Below, one piece after another: positions 34,501 through 46,888 of a DNA stretch of 64,000 nt (the first letter of the stretch is position 1; each line of letters opens with the position of its first letter). Under the pieces are notes generated by a model that saw only the letters and a program-made list of their open reading frames with translations, did not search any database and was not told the origin of the DNA. The translations under genes and the position numbers were made by a program. This DNA is from Simmondsia chinensis (taxonomy: Eukaryota; Streptophyta; Magnoliopsida; Caryophyllales; Simmondsiaceae): the NCBI GenBank assembly GCA_018398585.1, contig JAGTTD010000011.1, positions 18,591,346 to 18,655,345 on the forward strand, in the 5' to 3' direction.

Positions 34501-37500
34501 GGCCCCGTGCTGATGCTGATTCTGGCAGTGACCACTCTGATGCAGAAAATGACAGTGCTGGCTTTACTTCACAAGATGAATTAAGTGATGATGAAGTGGA
34601 GATATCAATGAAGGCTTTGACCTGTAGTGGAACTCATAATACCATTAAAATTAGAGGCAGGGTTGGAAAACACTCCATCATTGTCCTTATTGATAGTGGG
34701 AGTACACATAGTTTCGTTGATCCAAAGTTGATTAAGAAGGTAAAGCATGAGGTGACAAAGACTCACCCCTTGGCGGTGATGGTGGTTGATGGCAATTCCT
34801 TAACAACTCAAAACAAGTACCTAGCATTCCTATGGTCTATGCAAGATCATCAATTCACCTTTGATTTTAGAGTTCTTCCCTTGGGAGGTTGCGATATGGT
34901 GCTCGGGTTGGATTGGATGAGAACCTTCAACCCAGTTGTGTTTGATTTTGATAAAATGACCGTGGCATTTGAGGTTCATGGAACCAAAGTATCCTTCCAA
35001 GGCATATCAGAGGAAGCTCAGCTCAAGTTGATTGATGGTAAACATGTGCAAGATGGAATCAAGAAGAAGGCAATACAATGGATTGGGCATTTGTTCATGA
35101 TATTTGCGGTGGAGTTGCAACAAGACATTCAACTAGAAGTGCAGACCTTGGTGGAAGAATTTGAGGACATTTTTGAGCAACCTAAGAGTATTCCTTCTCA
35201 AAGGAGTATGGACCATGCCATTCCCCTGCATGCAAATGCTGATCCGGTCAAGATCAGGCCATATCGGTATGCTCATGGCCAAAAGACAGAAATTGAGAGG
35301 CAAGTTGAGGAGCTTCTTCACATGAGTTTCATTAGACCAAGCCATAGTCCTTTTGGTTCACCTGTGATCCTTGTGAAGAAGAAAGATGGCTCGGCTAGAA
35401 TGTGCATCGACTATCGACGATTAAATGCCTTGACAGTGAAGGATAAGTTTCCCATTCCCATCATAGATGTTTTGCTTGACGAGTTACATGGAGCATGCTA
35501 CTTATCTAAGCTTGATTTGAGGCAAGGGTATCATCAAATCAGAGTTCTCGAGTCGGCTATCTACAAGACTGCTTTTCAGACTCATCATGGGCATTTCGAG
35601 TTTGTTGTTATGCCTTTCGGCCTAACAAATGCTCCGGCCACTTTTCAAGCGGCCATGAATGATGTTTTCAAACCTTTTCTAAGGATATTGGTGCTCTTTT
35701 TCTTCGATGACATACTGATTTACTGCTCCACTTATGAAGCTCACCTCACTCACCTTAGACAAGTTTTTGTAGTGATGCGGCAACACAAGTTCTTTGCGAA
35801 GTTGTCCAAGTGTTCGTTTGCTTAAACCAAGCTTGAGTATTTGGGTCATTTTATCTCACAAGTGGGAGTTTCCACCGATCCTACTAAGATCCAACCGATG
35901 CTAGATTGGCCAATTCCGATCACCTTGAAGCAATTGAGAGGTTTTTTGGGATTGACCGGGTATTATAGGAAATTCATTAAAGGTTATGGTGCAATTGCTA
36001 AACCTTTAATAGAACTCTTGAAGAAGGATGCATTTACATGGAATGAGAGGTCTCAAGCTGCATTTGAATCTCTTAAGTCCGCTATGTGTGCTGCACCAGT
36101 GTTGGCAAAGCCAAACTTTACCGAAAGCTTTGTTTTGGAGACCGATGCAAGTGGTACTGGTATTGGGGCTGTTCTTTCTCAACATGGAAGGCCTATAGCT
36201 TACTTGAGTCAAGCTCTTAGTCCTAAGCATCAAGCTATGTCGACCTATGAGAAAGAATATCTAGCAATTCTCTTAGCCATGGAAAAATGGAGGCATTACT
36301 TGGAGGGTCACAAGTTCATCATTTGAACGGATCACCAAAGCCTCAAGCATCTCCTTGAGCAAAAGATTATGTCAAGAATTCAAAAGAAAGGCCTTATGAA
36401 GATGCTTGGCCTTGATTATGACATTGAGTATAGACGAGGCAAAGAGAATGTGGATGCCGATGTTTTGTCCAGAAAATTTGAAGGTACTGACAGTGGGCAT
36501 TGCAGGGCTTTATCCGTGGTGGTTCCTTCATGGATGGAAGAGATATAGAAGACATATGAGGGTGATTCTTTTGCCCAAGATTGTGTAGCTACTGCTCTCG
36601 TGAAAGGTGTAGAAAAATGTAATCTGGATGCTGATATAACCGTGCAGAGAGGCTTGATTAGAATCAATGGTAGGTTGTACATTGGATCAGCAACTGATTT
36701 GAGGAATCAGGTTATACAAGCCTCCCATGATGCAGCTTGGGGAGGCCATGCCAGTATAGAAGGCACCTACCAAAGGGTTAAAGCTTACTTTAGTTGACCA
36801 AGCTTGAAAAAAGAAGTGAGTGAGTATGTGAAGGCTTGTGAAGTATGTCAACAAACGAAGTTGGGAGATCATCGTTACAAGGGTCTACTTCAACCACTTC
36901 CTATTCCGGATGGAGCATGAATCAACATTAGCATGGATTTCATTGAGGGGTTGCCAAGGTCTGAAGGCAAGGAGGTTATATGGGTGGTGGTGGATCGTTT
37001 CACCAAATATAGCCATTTCATTGCTCTTGCTCGACCTGTTACCGCTAAAAAATTGGCAAAGATCTTCCTTGACAACATTTATAAATTACATGGATTGTCT
37101 CAATCCATCGTTTCAGACCGTGACAAGATTTTCACAAGCACATTTTGGAGGGAGTTGTTCAAATTGATGGGTACCACACTGGCACTTAGTTCCTCTTATC
37201 ATCCTCAAACGGATGGCCAAACCGAACGAGTCAACCAATGCGTAGAACAATACCTTTGGAGTATGGTTTTCTCAAGGCCAAAGGAGTGGAATCATTGGCT
37301 TTCTTTGGCCGAGTATTGGTTCAATACTCACTTCCATACTTCCATTGGCACTTCACTTTTTCAAGCCTCGTATGTCTATTCTCCTCCTTCACCAATGTTG
37401 CTGCAACAACCGGTAGGACCAGATTCTGCAGCAACTGATCTGGTACGGCAGAGGCAACAATTGTTGCAAGTGCTTAAGGATAATCTCCAACAAGCTCGGG

Positions 37501-37967
37501 CACGAATGAAAATTTATGCCGACAAAAAGAGGGTAGAAAAAAGCTATGAAGTTGGAGACATGGTCTACCTTAAATTACAACCGTATAGACAGTCTTCTTT
37601 GGCTGTCAGGCGAAATGTCAAGCTAAGTGCTCGTTTCTTTGGCCCATACAAAATCTTGGAGAAACTTGGCAATGTTGCATACAAGCTTGACTTACCTTCA
37701 CATTCATACATTCACCCGGTGTTCCATGTTTCCCTACTTAAAAAGCAGGTCAAGAAAGGGGCTGAAGTTGCTCGAAAGCCACCTGATGCAGGATCTAATG
37801 GCATGTTGCTGCTGCAACCGGTTGCTGTCAGAGGCCAGAGAACGCTGCAGAATGATCGAGGTGCGGTGCAAGAAGTGCTAGTGCAATGGAGCAACTTGAA
37901 CAAGAGCTTGGTGACTTGGGAAAATTGCAATTTCTTAAAGAGCCAATTTCCAAATTTTACTCCTTGA
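34501..37967 (+). pseudogene. Gy5 pol: protease, RT, RNase H, integrase, chromodomain-like end (few stops)
   Basis: Protease LIDSGSTHSFVDPK (about 34690). RT with YRRLNALTVKDKFPIP, PFGLTNAPATFQAAMND and catalytic FFDD at 35700-35711. RNase H with FVLETDASGTGIGAVL (about 36130). HHCC finger near 36700-36860. Integrase core in the 344-codon frame 36933-37967 (MDFIEGLPRSEGKEVIWVV, IVSDRDKIFTSTFW, HPQTDGQTERVNQ). Chromodomain-like end VQWSNLNKSLVTWENCNF. Stops: TAA 35823 (Gln expected), TGA 36324, TAG 36546 (Gln expected), TGA near 36796 and 36918 (Trp in relatives). Where the ancestral residue can be inferred, each is explained by one C-to-T or G-to-A change. Confidence 0.9.
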
Positions 37968-37982
37968 GGACAAGAAGTTTCT

Positions 37983-37996
37983 CAAGAGGGAGGGAA
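37983..37996 (+). other. Gy5 polypurine tract
   Basis: caagagggagggaa directly before the 3' LTR, preceded by the family motif ttgaggacaagaa. Confidence 0.85.
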
Positions 37997-38401
37997 TGTT
38001 ATGAATCCTTATATTTTTATTGTAATGTTGGGTTGTATCTTCGGTTAGAGGTTCCTTTGTTGAGTTGTAATATTTCAAATGTTAGTTGAGTAAGGGTTGG
38101 CGCTTGAGGGAGTTCGGTTGGTCAAGCCGGGTCAAACTTGGCTGCTGTGCTGTTGTTTTGGCGCCAAAATATCTTTGTAAGTCGGTTAAGGTAGTTGGCT
38201 AGGTTCAATGTTTCCAATTGTGTATAATTAGGCTCTTAAGCTTGTAATTCATCATTCATTCAATAGAAATCAGAATTCCTTTTGGAATTTCTCTCTCTTT
38301 TCTCATCTCCTTCTCTATTTCTCATCCCCTTTCACTTCTCTTCTCATCTCAACTCTTTCTTCTACAAGGTTAGACTTCCAATTTTGAATTGGAAGCTAAC
38401 A
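37997..38401 (+). repeat. 3' LTR of Gy5
   Basis: TGTTATGAATCC to GCTAACA. The TATA box has become TATAATTA (38223-38230) against TATAAATA in the 5' LTR. Followed by the AGCAG duplication. Confidence 0.93.
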
Positions 38402-38406
38402 AGCAG

Positions 38407-39230
38407 ATTCTATCAGGTGCTTGGATGACCCGTGGGAGAAATTCACCACTAAATCCACTTAAGAGGTGATACGGAGCAGGAGGGAGGAGGCCTCTATTCA
38501 CCATCTTCTATGATTTCAGCCACACATTCCAATTCATTTCTTTTATGGCTCACTTCTTTCAAGCAGCTATAGAATCGAGATAGGCTTTTGAAATTTGAAG
38601 CACAGGGGATTTAGAGTGTTTGTGTTCTTTGCGGTCTTACCGATGAGACTCATGAGCATCTTTTCTACAATTTTTCCTTTTCTGCCTCTTTCTAGAGTCA
38701 CATCACTCCGTGTACATCTATGTCTTGGCCTGCCCTTCTCTGGGGCGATCTCGTTCCTTTGGCTGCTTAGCACCTCAGGGGTCGAGAGATTGGCAACATT
38801 ATGGCTCGGCTCTTTCTCTCAATGACCATTTATATTCTCTGGTATGAGTGAAACCTTTGGGTTTAGCGTTCTCAGTCCAGATCTATTAAGGCTGCGAGAG
38901 AGGAGATTATGGGTTTGGTTAGGAGCCGCTTGCTTGCTGCTTCTTCATTCAGAGGAGCTCATTGTCACACCTCATTGCTTAGATAATAGGGCCTTGACAT
39001 CTAGTTCTTCTCTATTTCTATTTAGCTTTTACTATGGTTGTTTTGTTAGGATTTTATTTGGACTATGTTTGACATTATTGGTTCATTGTAGGCTCTGGGT
39101 GTGTCCTGGGGTATGCCCCTTGTATGCCCCTTGGGGATTTACTGGGGAGGGGGGGTGGGGGGATAGTGACAAGCTTTTGTTCTTGGCCTCAGAGGTGGTT
39201 AGATAGACTGTTAACCATGCTTGGTATGAA
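38407..39230 (+). pseudogene. L1-type LINE, 3' part with zinc-binding domain
   Basis: Continuation of the LINE after Gy5. At about 38580-38680 the translation gives CVLCGLTDETHEHLFYNFSF, the Cys/His-rich segment (zf-RVT type) typical of the C-terminus of plant L1 ORF2. Further on WPALLWGDLVPLAA also fits the family. Stops are frequent. The remaining 39000-39230 is non-coding, G-rich near 39144-39162, and no poly(A) tail is clear, so the 3' limit is approximate. Confidence 0.72.
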
Positions 39231-39380
39231 TGCCTACATATCACAATCACAAAAAATAAATATTATGACGATTAAACATCAATTCGTCATAAATTGGCTT
39301 AACAAACATTTAAATTGTCAAAATATTCAAAATAATAAATCACATTGATAATAACATGAAATTTGTTGGACTCTAACTAG

Positions 39381-39779
39381 TGATGCAGTGAGTTGATGGA
39401 AAATTAGGAAACGGGAAGATTCAGCAGCTTTTCCTTAACTCTTATTACCAAAATAGTGAGAACATGGGGGAAAAAGTCGCTCAAATTCTCACAACTCGAG
39501 AAAGAGAGAAAACCCTAGAAATATTTGAATAGAAATTATGCAATTGAATGATAAAAAACCCTAGCTCATCCCTCTTTAAATAGGCATTACAGATATCTCA
39601 AAAATAGAAATAAAATCAAGGATAAATAAAGATAAAATAAAATACTTCCTAATCTCAAAATCTTGATAATCCTAACTAAATCTGATAACTTCTAGCCGCA
39701 TCCCTGTATTTGCCAAGTAGAAGCCGTTAAGGCCGGGAGGTTGGTGGTATCTGGTTGGTAGCTGCATCATCCTCCCCAG
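39381..39779 (-). repeat. 3' LTR of Gy6
   Basis: Plus-strand TGATGCAGTG to GCTGCATCA. Next to it, tcctccccagg (39780-39790) is the complement of the purine tract cctggggagga. Confidence 0.92.
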
Positions 39780-39790
39780 GCCGAAGAGAA

Positions 39791-42700
39791 TTTGCCCTCG
39801 AATTTGCCAAGAAGTCTGCAGGCTCATTGTCGCCAAAGTATGGGGTCAAGTGTTTGACATTGAAGATGTCAAAGGTTTGCATTCCGGCTGGCAACTGCAC
39901 ACGGTAAGGTTGTCATTGATTTTTCCAATAATCTCCAAAGGCCTGGTCTTTCGCATCGTCAAGTTGTTGTATTCCCATGTCGGAAATCGTTCTCCGGTTA
40001 GAATGGTCCAAAGTTGATCGCTCGCCTAGAACTGAGCTTGATGCAAGTGTCTATCACCCGCTAATTTGTACTTGGCGCTTGCTTCCAATAATTGAGTCCG
40101 GGTCTGCGTATGGACATCATGGAGGTTGGTGATGATCTCTTCTCCCTTTTCGTTAGGATGAGTGAAACCCTATATTTGCTCCAAATCCATCGGAGATCGT
40201 GGAATGAACCATAGATGACCTTGAATGGCAGAAAATCCCTCCTGTTAACCTTGCTGTTATAGGCGAATTCAGCTTGGCAGAGCTTCTGTTCCTAGTTCTT
40301 GATGTTGTCAGCAACAAGCCAATGATGCAAGTTACCCATAGAGTGATTCGTGACTTTTGTCTGTCCATCGGTCTGAGGGTGATGAACTACATTGAATGAT
40401 AGGGATGTATTCGCCATCTTCCACAAATTCTTCCAAAAGTAGTTTACGAAGCTCGCATCCCTATTGGAGAGAATGGATGTCGACAAGCCATGAAGCTTGT
40501 AAACTTCTTGGAAATACAACCCGGTGACGTAGACTACGTCAGCGGCCTTCTTTCGTCCAATGAAGTGTGCCATCTTGGAAAAGCGATCCACAACAACAAA
40601 GATTTAATCAATTCCCCCTCTTGTTCGCAATAACCCCAGCACGAAATCCATTCTCACGTCTGTTTAAGGCTGACTTAGAATTGGTAAATGCATGCAAAGG
40701 CTGGCATTGGTCACTCCACATTTTGACACCTGACATATGCGGCAACGTTTGACGAACCTATTAACCTCCTTGCATAATGAAGGCCAAAAGTAATTGGTGC
40801 TAATCAGCTGTAGCATCTTGTCCCTGCCTATATGACCTTCATTGTGTTTGTCTTCAATGATTTTGAGGCAAGGTCTTGATCCTGGAATGCAAACTTCATT
40901 ACCTTTAAAAAGGAGCCCGTCATATGGATAGAGTATCCAGGAATAGATCTGAATTGTGTTTCCTGCCAAATCTCGGCAAAGGTATCAATGTCTTTGTACT
41001 ATGTCGCTAAGATCTCAAACCGAGTTATTAAGACCCTACTCTGGGATAATATGGGACTTCGCGCACTTATTGCATCCACCACTTTGTTTAAAGCGCTTGA
41101 TTCATGCTTGATTACGAAGTGGAAGAGCTGAATATAGCTGGCCCACTTGGCGTGATGATTTGAGAGCTTATCCTATCTGTTGATGTACTTTAAGGCCATG
41201 TTTTTTGGAGTATAACATGAATTCTCTATTGGCAAGGTAGGACTTCCAATGCCTTAATGCAATCACCATCGCATAGAATGTAATGTAATAAGTGGAGTAG
41301 TTCAACTTACTCCCATCGAGCTTCATGCTAAATTATGCAATTGGCCGTCCTTCTTGACTTAGGACTTTGCCAAAACCAACCTTGGATGCATCCATGTGAG
41401 GTTCAAACATCTTTTGGAAATTCGATAATGCCAAGACCGGTGCCACGGTCAGCCACCTCGTGGTCTCTACAAAGGCGTGAGTTACATCTGGAATTGAAGC
41501 AAAGGAACTAACCTTCATACAGTCTGTGATTCGGGCCATTACTACGATGAAATTAGGCATAAACCGCCTATAGAAAGATGCCAGTCCATGGAATCTCCTG
41601 ACTTCGCCAATTGTCTTTGGATGAGGCCAGTCCCGTATTGCCACGATCATCCCTTCGTTAGCTGATATACCATCCTTAAACACAAAAAAAGCCAAGGAAG
41701 GTCACCTTGTCTCCCATAAACTCACACTTCCTTAGAACGGTAAATAGATATTGCTTTGGCAAGGTACTCAAGTCGTCTCTGAGATGCGCCAAGTGCTCAA
41801 CTCTGTTCTAATTGTAGATCAAGATGTCGTCAAAGTAGATGACGATGAATTTCCCAATGAATGGATGAAGTACCTGGTTCATAAATGGCATGAGGGTACT
41901 TGGTGCGTTTGATAGTCAAAACGGCATAACGAGCCATTCATACAACCCTTCCCGTGTCTTGAAGGCAGTCTTCCATTCATCCCCTAGCAAGATACAGATC
42001 TGATGATATCTGCTCTTCAAGTGTAATTTTGTGAACACTTTTGCATTCCAAAGCTGATCAAGTAGGTCATCGAACCTCGGAATGGGGAAACGATAGTGCA
42101 CAGTGATCTTGTTGATGGCTCTGCTATCCGTGCACATCTACTATCTACCATCCTTCTTTGGCCTCAACAGAGCTGGAATTGTGCAAGGGCTCAAGCTCTC
42201 CTAAATAAATCCCTTGACGAGTAACTCCTCAACTTGGCATCTCAACTCCTCATGCTCAGCTGGGCTCATTTGATAGTGGGGCCTATTTGGCAAGGCAGCT
42301 CCTGGCATTAAGTTGATGCAATGCTGCATATCCCTCAATGGTGGTAGTGTTTCGGGTAACTCATCTGGAAAGACATCTAGGAACTCTCTTAACAACATGC
42401 CAACTTCACTTGGTACCACTCTTGTTGGTTCCTTACTTTCCTTCCCGATCAACACGAAAGCAATTTTTTTCTCGCCAACTTCCTCAGCGAACATGGCTCT
42501 GCCCTGAAAGTTTGAGTGTTGTGCCGTCGATGCCCTTGGTGGATTATCCTTCCTGGGTGACAAGATAATCTTTGTTCCCTCAAAGACGAAGCTACAAGTG
42601 GTCTTCCTTCCGTCATGTATGGCACCTCTATGGTAGTTCTATGGTTGCCCTAACAATGGATGGCAAGCATTCATGGTGAATATGTCACACTAAACCCCAT

Positions 42701-42830
42701 CCTTATACTTCAATCGAATTGAAAAGGTGACCATGCATCATTTTGAGATGGATACCCGATTCTCTTTCTTGAGCAAGGACAACTTGTATGGATTTTAGTG
42801 TACCTTGGTCCTCTATCCTAGCTTGGCGAC
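39791..42830 (-). pseudogene. Gy6 pol: RT, RNase H, integrase (broken)
   Basis: In coding order: the region before RT (42201-42563, with EFLDVFPDELPETLPPLRD); RT (about 42140-41700), starting [20 protein letters not shown] and with YFDDIL at 41825-41836; thumb and RNase H (41333-41695, GFGKVLSQEGRPIA); the zinc finger (40664-40969, CRICQVSKCG); the integrase core (40292-40591, VVDRFSKMAHFIG, HHPQTDGQTKVTNHS); and a C-terminal remnant to about 39850. The RT catalytic aspartates are kept, but stops and frameshifts occur in every domain. The HPQTDGQTEV segment reads TKV, with a charge change next to the catalytic region. Confidence 0.85.
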
Positions 42831-44110
42831 AGCCTCTTCAGAGATCACATTCTCACAACTTCCCAAGTCAATCACTATGCAGCACACTCTTTTGCCAATA
42901 GTGCAGGTGGTTTGGAAGATGTTATTTCTCAGCCAGTCATCACCGTCATCTTCCTTAGGTGCAAAACAGGGTCGCCTAATCACAAGTAAATGGCTTTCAT
43001 CACCATCTGCGGCATCTTGATCCAGTGCTAACTCAGCTTAGCCCCCTTCATCAAAGTCTATGCCATTGTCGTCACGATGCTTGCCAATGAACAAACCTTT
43101 TCCAGGTCTGTCACCCTTCCGACACTCAGTGGGACAATGACCCATCTCTCCACACTTGAAGCAACGAGTTCGTCAACTACCCGTCAAGTCTTGGCTAACC
43201 GGCTTGCCATTGTTAGCGGTAACTAGTTGCTCTGTGCGCCCAGGTTTAGAGGAGGTACTCATGTTTGTTCACATCCGCCAATCTATGTATTCTAAGAACC
43301 ACCAGTCGTACGCCGGCGTTGTTGTTTCTCTACAGTCACGGCTCTCTGACTTGCCTCTAGGATGGTGAAGTTGTCAAACATAATCAACACCTCTTATATG
43401 AACTCCTTCAACCCGCCAACATATTCATCTGCTAATTGCTCCTTCGCCTCCGCCAAGTCAGTCCTGGCGACCAATGAGTAGAACTCCACCGTATACTCCT
43501 CTATGGACTTTCAGCCCTGACGCATACCCTGCAGGCGCTAATACATCATCTTGGCGAAGTTGTGAGGCAGAAAGGTGCCTCTCATGTGCTTCTTCATCTC
43601 TTGCCTAGACTCAATTTTGGTCTTTCTTGCCAGAGCCAGGTATGTTTGAGTTGCTACCATCAGGCGGCTACTCTTCCCCTCAATAGAGTAGCTATTAGGA
43701 CCTCGTCCACTATAGCAAGCCAATCCAAGAAGTCCTATGGACATCCACTGCCATCAAACTCCGGTATTTCTATCCGAAGATTGGGTTCCCACCTCCGCTC
43801 TCCAGCATTGCTGACATGTTCGGTATTGGGGCGATATCTTCTCATGCGCAAGTCCGGTATTTCTACCTCCAGGATCTATTTGTGGGAGCTCTCATCCATG
43901 TTGTCCTCGCCACCCCCTGTTGGTGGGTATGGAGGTCGAGCTCTTAGGGCTTCGTTAGAATTCGCCCCCAACTTAATCAAGCACTGCGCGATATGCGGGA
44001 ATTTCTCCTCCAAGTCCTCAAATCTCCTCTTGTTCTGCCGTTGAATGTCTTGCTCATAAACATCTCCAACAGCAGCGCATCACTGTCGCCCACGGGCCAT
44101 CTCAGAAGTC
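42831..44110 (-). pseudogene. Gy6 gag and protease (broken)
   Basis: The zinc knuckle CFKCGEMGHCPTEC is encoded at 43122-43163. The protease active site, near 42870, reads CCIVIDLGSCENV: the expected DSGS has become DLGS, one C-to-T change (TCG to TTG). Gag upstream is in several short frames, such as 43538-43744, which includes ARKTKIESRQEMKKHMRGTF. Confidence 0.75.
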
Positions 44111-44117
44111 GTTATGG

Positions 44118-44129
44118 GCTCTGATACCA
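44118..44129 (-). other. Gy6 primer-binding site (tRNA-iMet type)
   Basis: gctctgatacca on the plus strand; perfect; 2 bp from the LTR at 44132. Confidence 0.88.
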
Positions 44130-44131
44130 AC

Positions 44132-44537
44132 TGATGCAGGGCGTAGATAGAAAATTGGGGATTGGGAAGGTTCAATGGCCTTCCCTTAACTCTTATTACA
44201 TAAAAAGTAAGAACAAGGGGGGAAAAGTCACTCAAGTTCTCACAATCCGAGAATGAGAGAAAACCCTAGAAATATTTGAATAGAAATTATGAAATTGAAT
44301 GATTGAAACCCTAGCTCATCCCTCTTTAAATAGGGATTAGAGATATCTAGAAAATAGAAATAAAATTAAGGATAAATCAAGATAAAATAAAATCCTTCCT
44401 AATCTAAAATACTTTCCTAATCTCAAAATCTAGATAATCCTAAATAAATATGATAACTTCAAGCCGCATCCCTGTAGTTGCCAAGTAGAAGCCATTAAGG
44501 CCTAGAGTTTCGCGGTATCTGGCTGATGGCTGCATCA
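44132..44537 (-). repeat. 5' LTR of Gy6
   Basis: Plus-strand TGATGCAGGG to GCTGCATCA, followed by ACTAG. Confidence 0.92.
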
Positions 44538-44584
44538 ACTAGCAATAGATCTGAGTTGTCTAATACAATCTAAAATGAAATTAA

Positions 44585-44685
44585 TGATGCAGCGTGTAAG
44601 TGAAAAATTAGAGAAAATGGGAAGGATTCAACAACCTTCCCTTCAATTTTATTATGAACTAATAATAAAGCAAGGGGAACATAAA
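44585..44685 (-). repeat. Gy7 LTR 1, left fragment (split by Co2)
   Basis: Starts TGATGCAGCG like the other Gy7 LTRs and is interrupted after 101 bp by Co2. It resumes at 57387 after the second ATAAA copy. The first words (gcagcgtgtaagtg, aaggattcaacaaccttccc) match the starts of LTR 2 and LTR 3. Confidence 0.85.
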
Positions 44686-46888
44686 CGTTGGGAAAAAGTA
44701 ACTCTTGTTTGAAAAATAAACTCTGACACCGATCGTTGGGTTCACAATTTTTCAGCTGTGGTCACAATAAAGGGTACCTATTAGAGCGCTTAAAGTGTGA
44801 GACTTTTCTCTCTACCTAAACCCCCGGTCGGAGAGTCACGCTTCGTGATACCTCATGTGCGAGAGTTCTTAGGAATAGGTTTATCTCTATAAACCCTTTG
44901 CCCTAATATCGGTTGCCAGGGCGAATTTAAAAAATTCTCCCTAATTTTATAAAGTTTACACAGCGAAAGGGTTTATAATTAGGGTTAATTTAAAATTCCT
45001 AATTTTAAATCTACATATTTAAATTCATAATTTAAATCTACATATCTAAATTCTTAATTTAGATTTACAGGCCTTTTACTTTAATACATTTATAACAATA
45101 CATAAGCTTAAATAGGCATAATAATGAATATTGTAAATAAATATAAAAGTGAAAATTAAAAGAGAAGGACAGAAGAACATACCTGGATTTGCTCTAAAAT
45201 AAGAAAACCAAAAAGAATTAAAAACTTTCAAAAGAATACCAGAAATCGAGACCCCACGATCTTCTACGCAACGACCTCGAGTTGCCCGGAGGATGGGCTC
45301 CGAAAAATATTAAACTACGAACGAAAATTTTTAATGGAAAATTTTCTCTCCAATTAGGTTTTTAAAACAATTCCAGAAGCCCTAAAATAATTTGTTTCAA
45401 ATGAAATACCAAACCATTGGAATAGGTACCTTTTTTTATAGTAGAATACCGAAGCCAAAAAATCTAATTAACTCGATGCGGGATTCGCAATTATAAACTA
45501 AACGCATTGTTTTATCCACAAATCAAGGCAAAATGCGTTGTTTTGATCCCAAGGAAAATACCGCGTCTTTTATACACGGATAGCCACACAGGATTCCCAG
45601 CGTGTGGGTTGGTCCAATTCAAAATGCACGGATTGAATTATGCAAATGCGATTTTTGATTTTTTATTTTTTAGGCTTTGGTTTCTGCATGTAAAAATTTA
45701 TCTTATGAATATCAATTTTTAAAAAATTATTTTACTTTATAATTTTTAAGTTTTATTCATCTCATGAATAATGTTTGGCAAAAATTAATTTACCCATCTC
45801 ATAGATAAATAATCCATCTCAAGAATTCTTTAATGTTTTTTCGATGGCAATAGATACAGAGGCTTGTGCAGGGACCTCAAGACAATTTAAATCTAACTCC
45901 AAGTGGGTTAAATTAATCATCTCATAAAATAATTTAATTACCATTTAATGAGATTTAATTCTACTAAATAAATCTCACTGCACTCCAGACTTAATCCATT
46001 TATTCGATGTCTCCCTAATAGACTGTATTGATAACAACAACCCCTCCACTAGATGTCTATGACGAAGAATAAGTATAACTACTACCAATATCCTTATCAC
46101 AGCTTCTCTATTAATTACCAACTCACCCTTCACTGAACAATTCATTTATACTTGAACATATTCATAGTATGAATTCCAAATGTCAAACATTTAGAATACT
46201 TTGGCCAAAGTTTAGGAATTATTCAAATACTTGCGAATCAACTAAGGGGACATCCGTATCTTTTAAGAGATTGTAGATTCCCTATTGAATACTTGTTCCT
46301 TGTCACACTTCATGCTGCTACCCAGTGTACGTGGGAATTCATTCATGCGTTTAGACGTTACTTATAGTACACCAAAGTAACTAATACTCCATGCACAAGT
46401 CCCGAATACTCTCATAATTAAGAGTCGTAGTTCAAACAATGCAATATGAATCACTCATCTCCGATAATAATCTAGAAATAAGCAACTAACATGGTCCAAC
46501 TCAGTGTGTCAATTTTATTAAACACACTAACATAACACTTTTGGATCACCATCCACATGACCAAGGCAAGTCATTTAAAGCGTCACGTTATAGTCATAGC
46601 ATACAAGTGGTCCAAACTTGTCTTCGACTATGAGTCTTTCAAACAACAATCCATGCCATTTGTTCCAAGTCTTTCTGTGGGTTAATCTCATAAACCACTT
46701 AGAACAAACATGCAAATTGTAGTTAGTAGACTACACCCATCTCATGGATATTTCCAAAAGAAAATCACATGCAGTGTAAATACTTGCTTAAAAAAATTTA
46801 ACAAGGAAATAACTGGAACTTCAATTTTATTCTTTAATAAAATAATATTAACATAATAAATCTGGATTTAAGGACACTATTCCTAACA
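44686..46888 (-). repeat. 3' LTR of Co2
   Basis: Plus-strand CGTTGGGAAAAAG (expected TG) to ATTCCTAACA, 2203 bp. It has diverged primer-site-like motifs near 44720 and 44901, as in the other LTR. A small open frame (45507-45722) has no known motif. Confidence 0.85.

Larger units (their letters stand above)
32639..38401 (+). mobile_element. Gy5: full-length Ty3/gypsy (chromovirus-like) element nested in the L1 LINE
   Basis: 5763 bp with LTRs of 405 bp each (32639-33043 and 37997-38401), a perfect target duplication AGCAG (32634-32638 and 38402-38406), tRNA-iMet priming site, gag, protease, RT, RNase H, integrase, chromodomain-like end and purine tract. The LTRs differ at about 15 of 405 positions by eye. 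The coding region is nearly complete in length, broken by a few single stops and an early frameshift in gag. Removing Gy5 and one AGCAG rejoins the LINE. Confidence 0.95.
39381..44537 (-). mobile_element. Gy6: Ty3/gypsy element with TGATGCAG..CTGCATCA LTRs
   Basis: 5157 bp, minus strand. LTRs 39381-39779 (3', 399 bp) and 44132-44537 (5', 406 bp), perfect target duplication ACTAG (39376-39380 and 44538-44542), priming site 44118-44129, purine tract next to 39780. The LTR ends form an inverted repeat (TGATGCAG / CTGCATCA), longer than in Gy2-Gy5, and the protein is clearly another lineage: C-x2-C-x4-H-x4-C knuckle and different RT and integrase wording. Coding region badly broken. Gy7 is the same family. 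Confidence 0.93.

Noticed and set aside
38844..39206. 120-codon hydrophobic plus-strand frame
   Set aside because: Lies in the decayed LINE 3' region; leucine-rich composition comes from the local base pattern, and no membrane protein family is recognisable.
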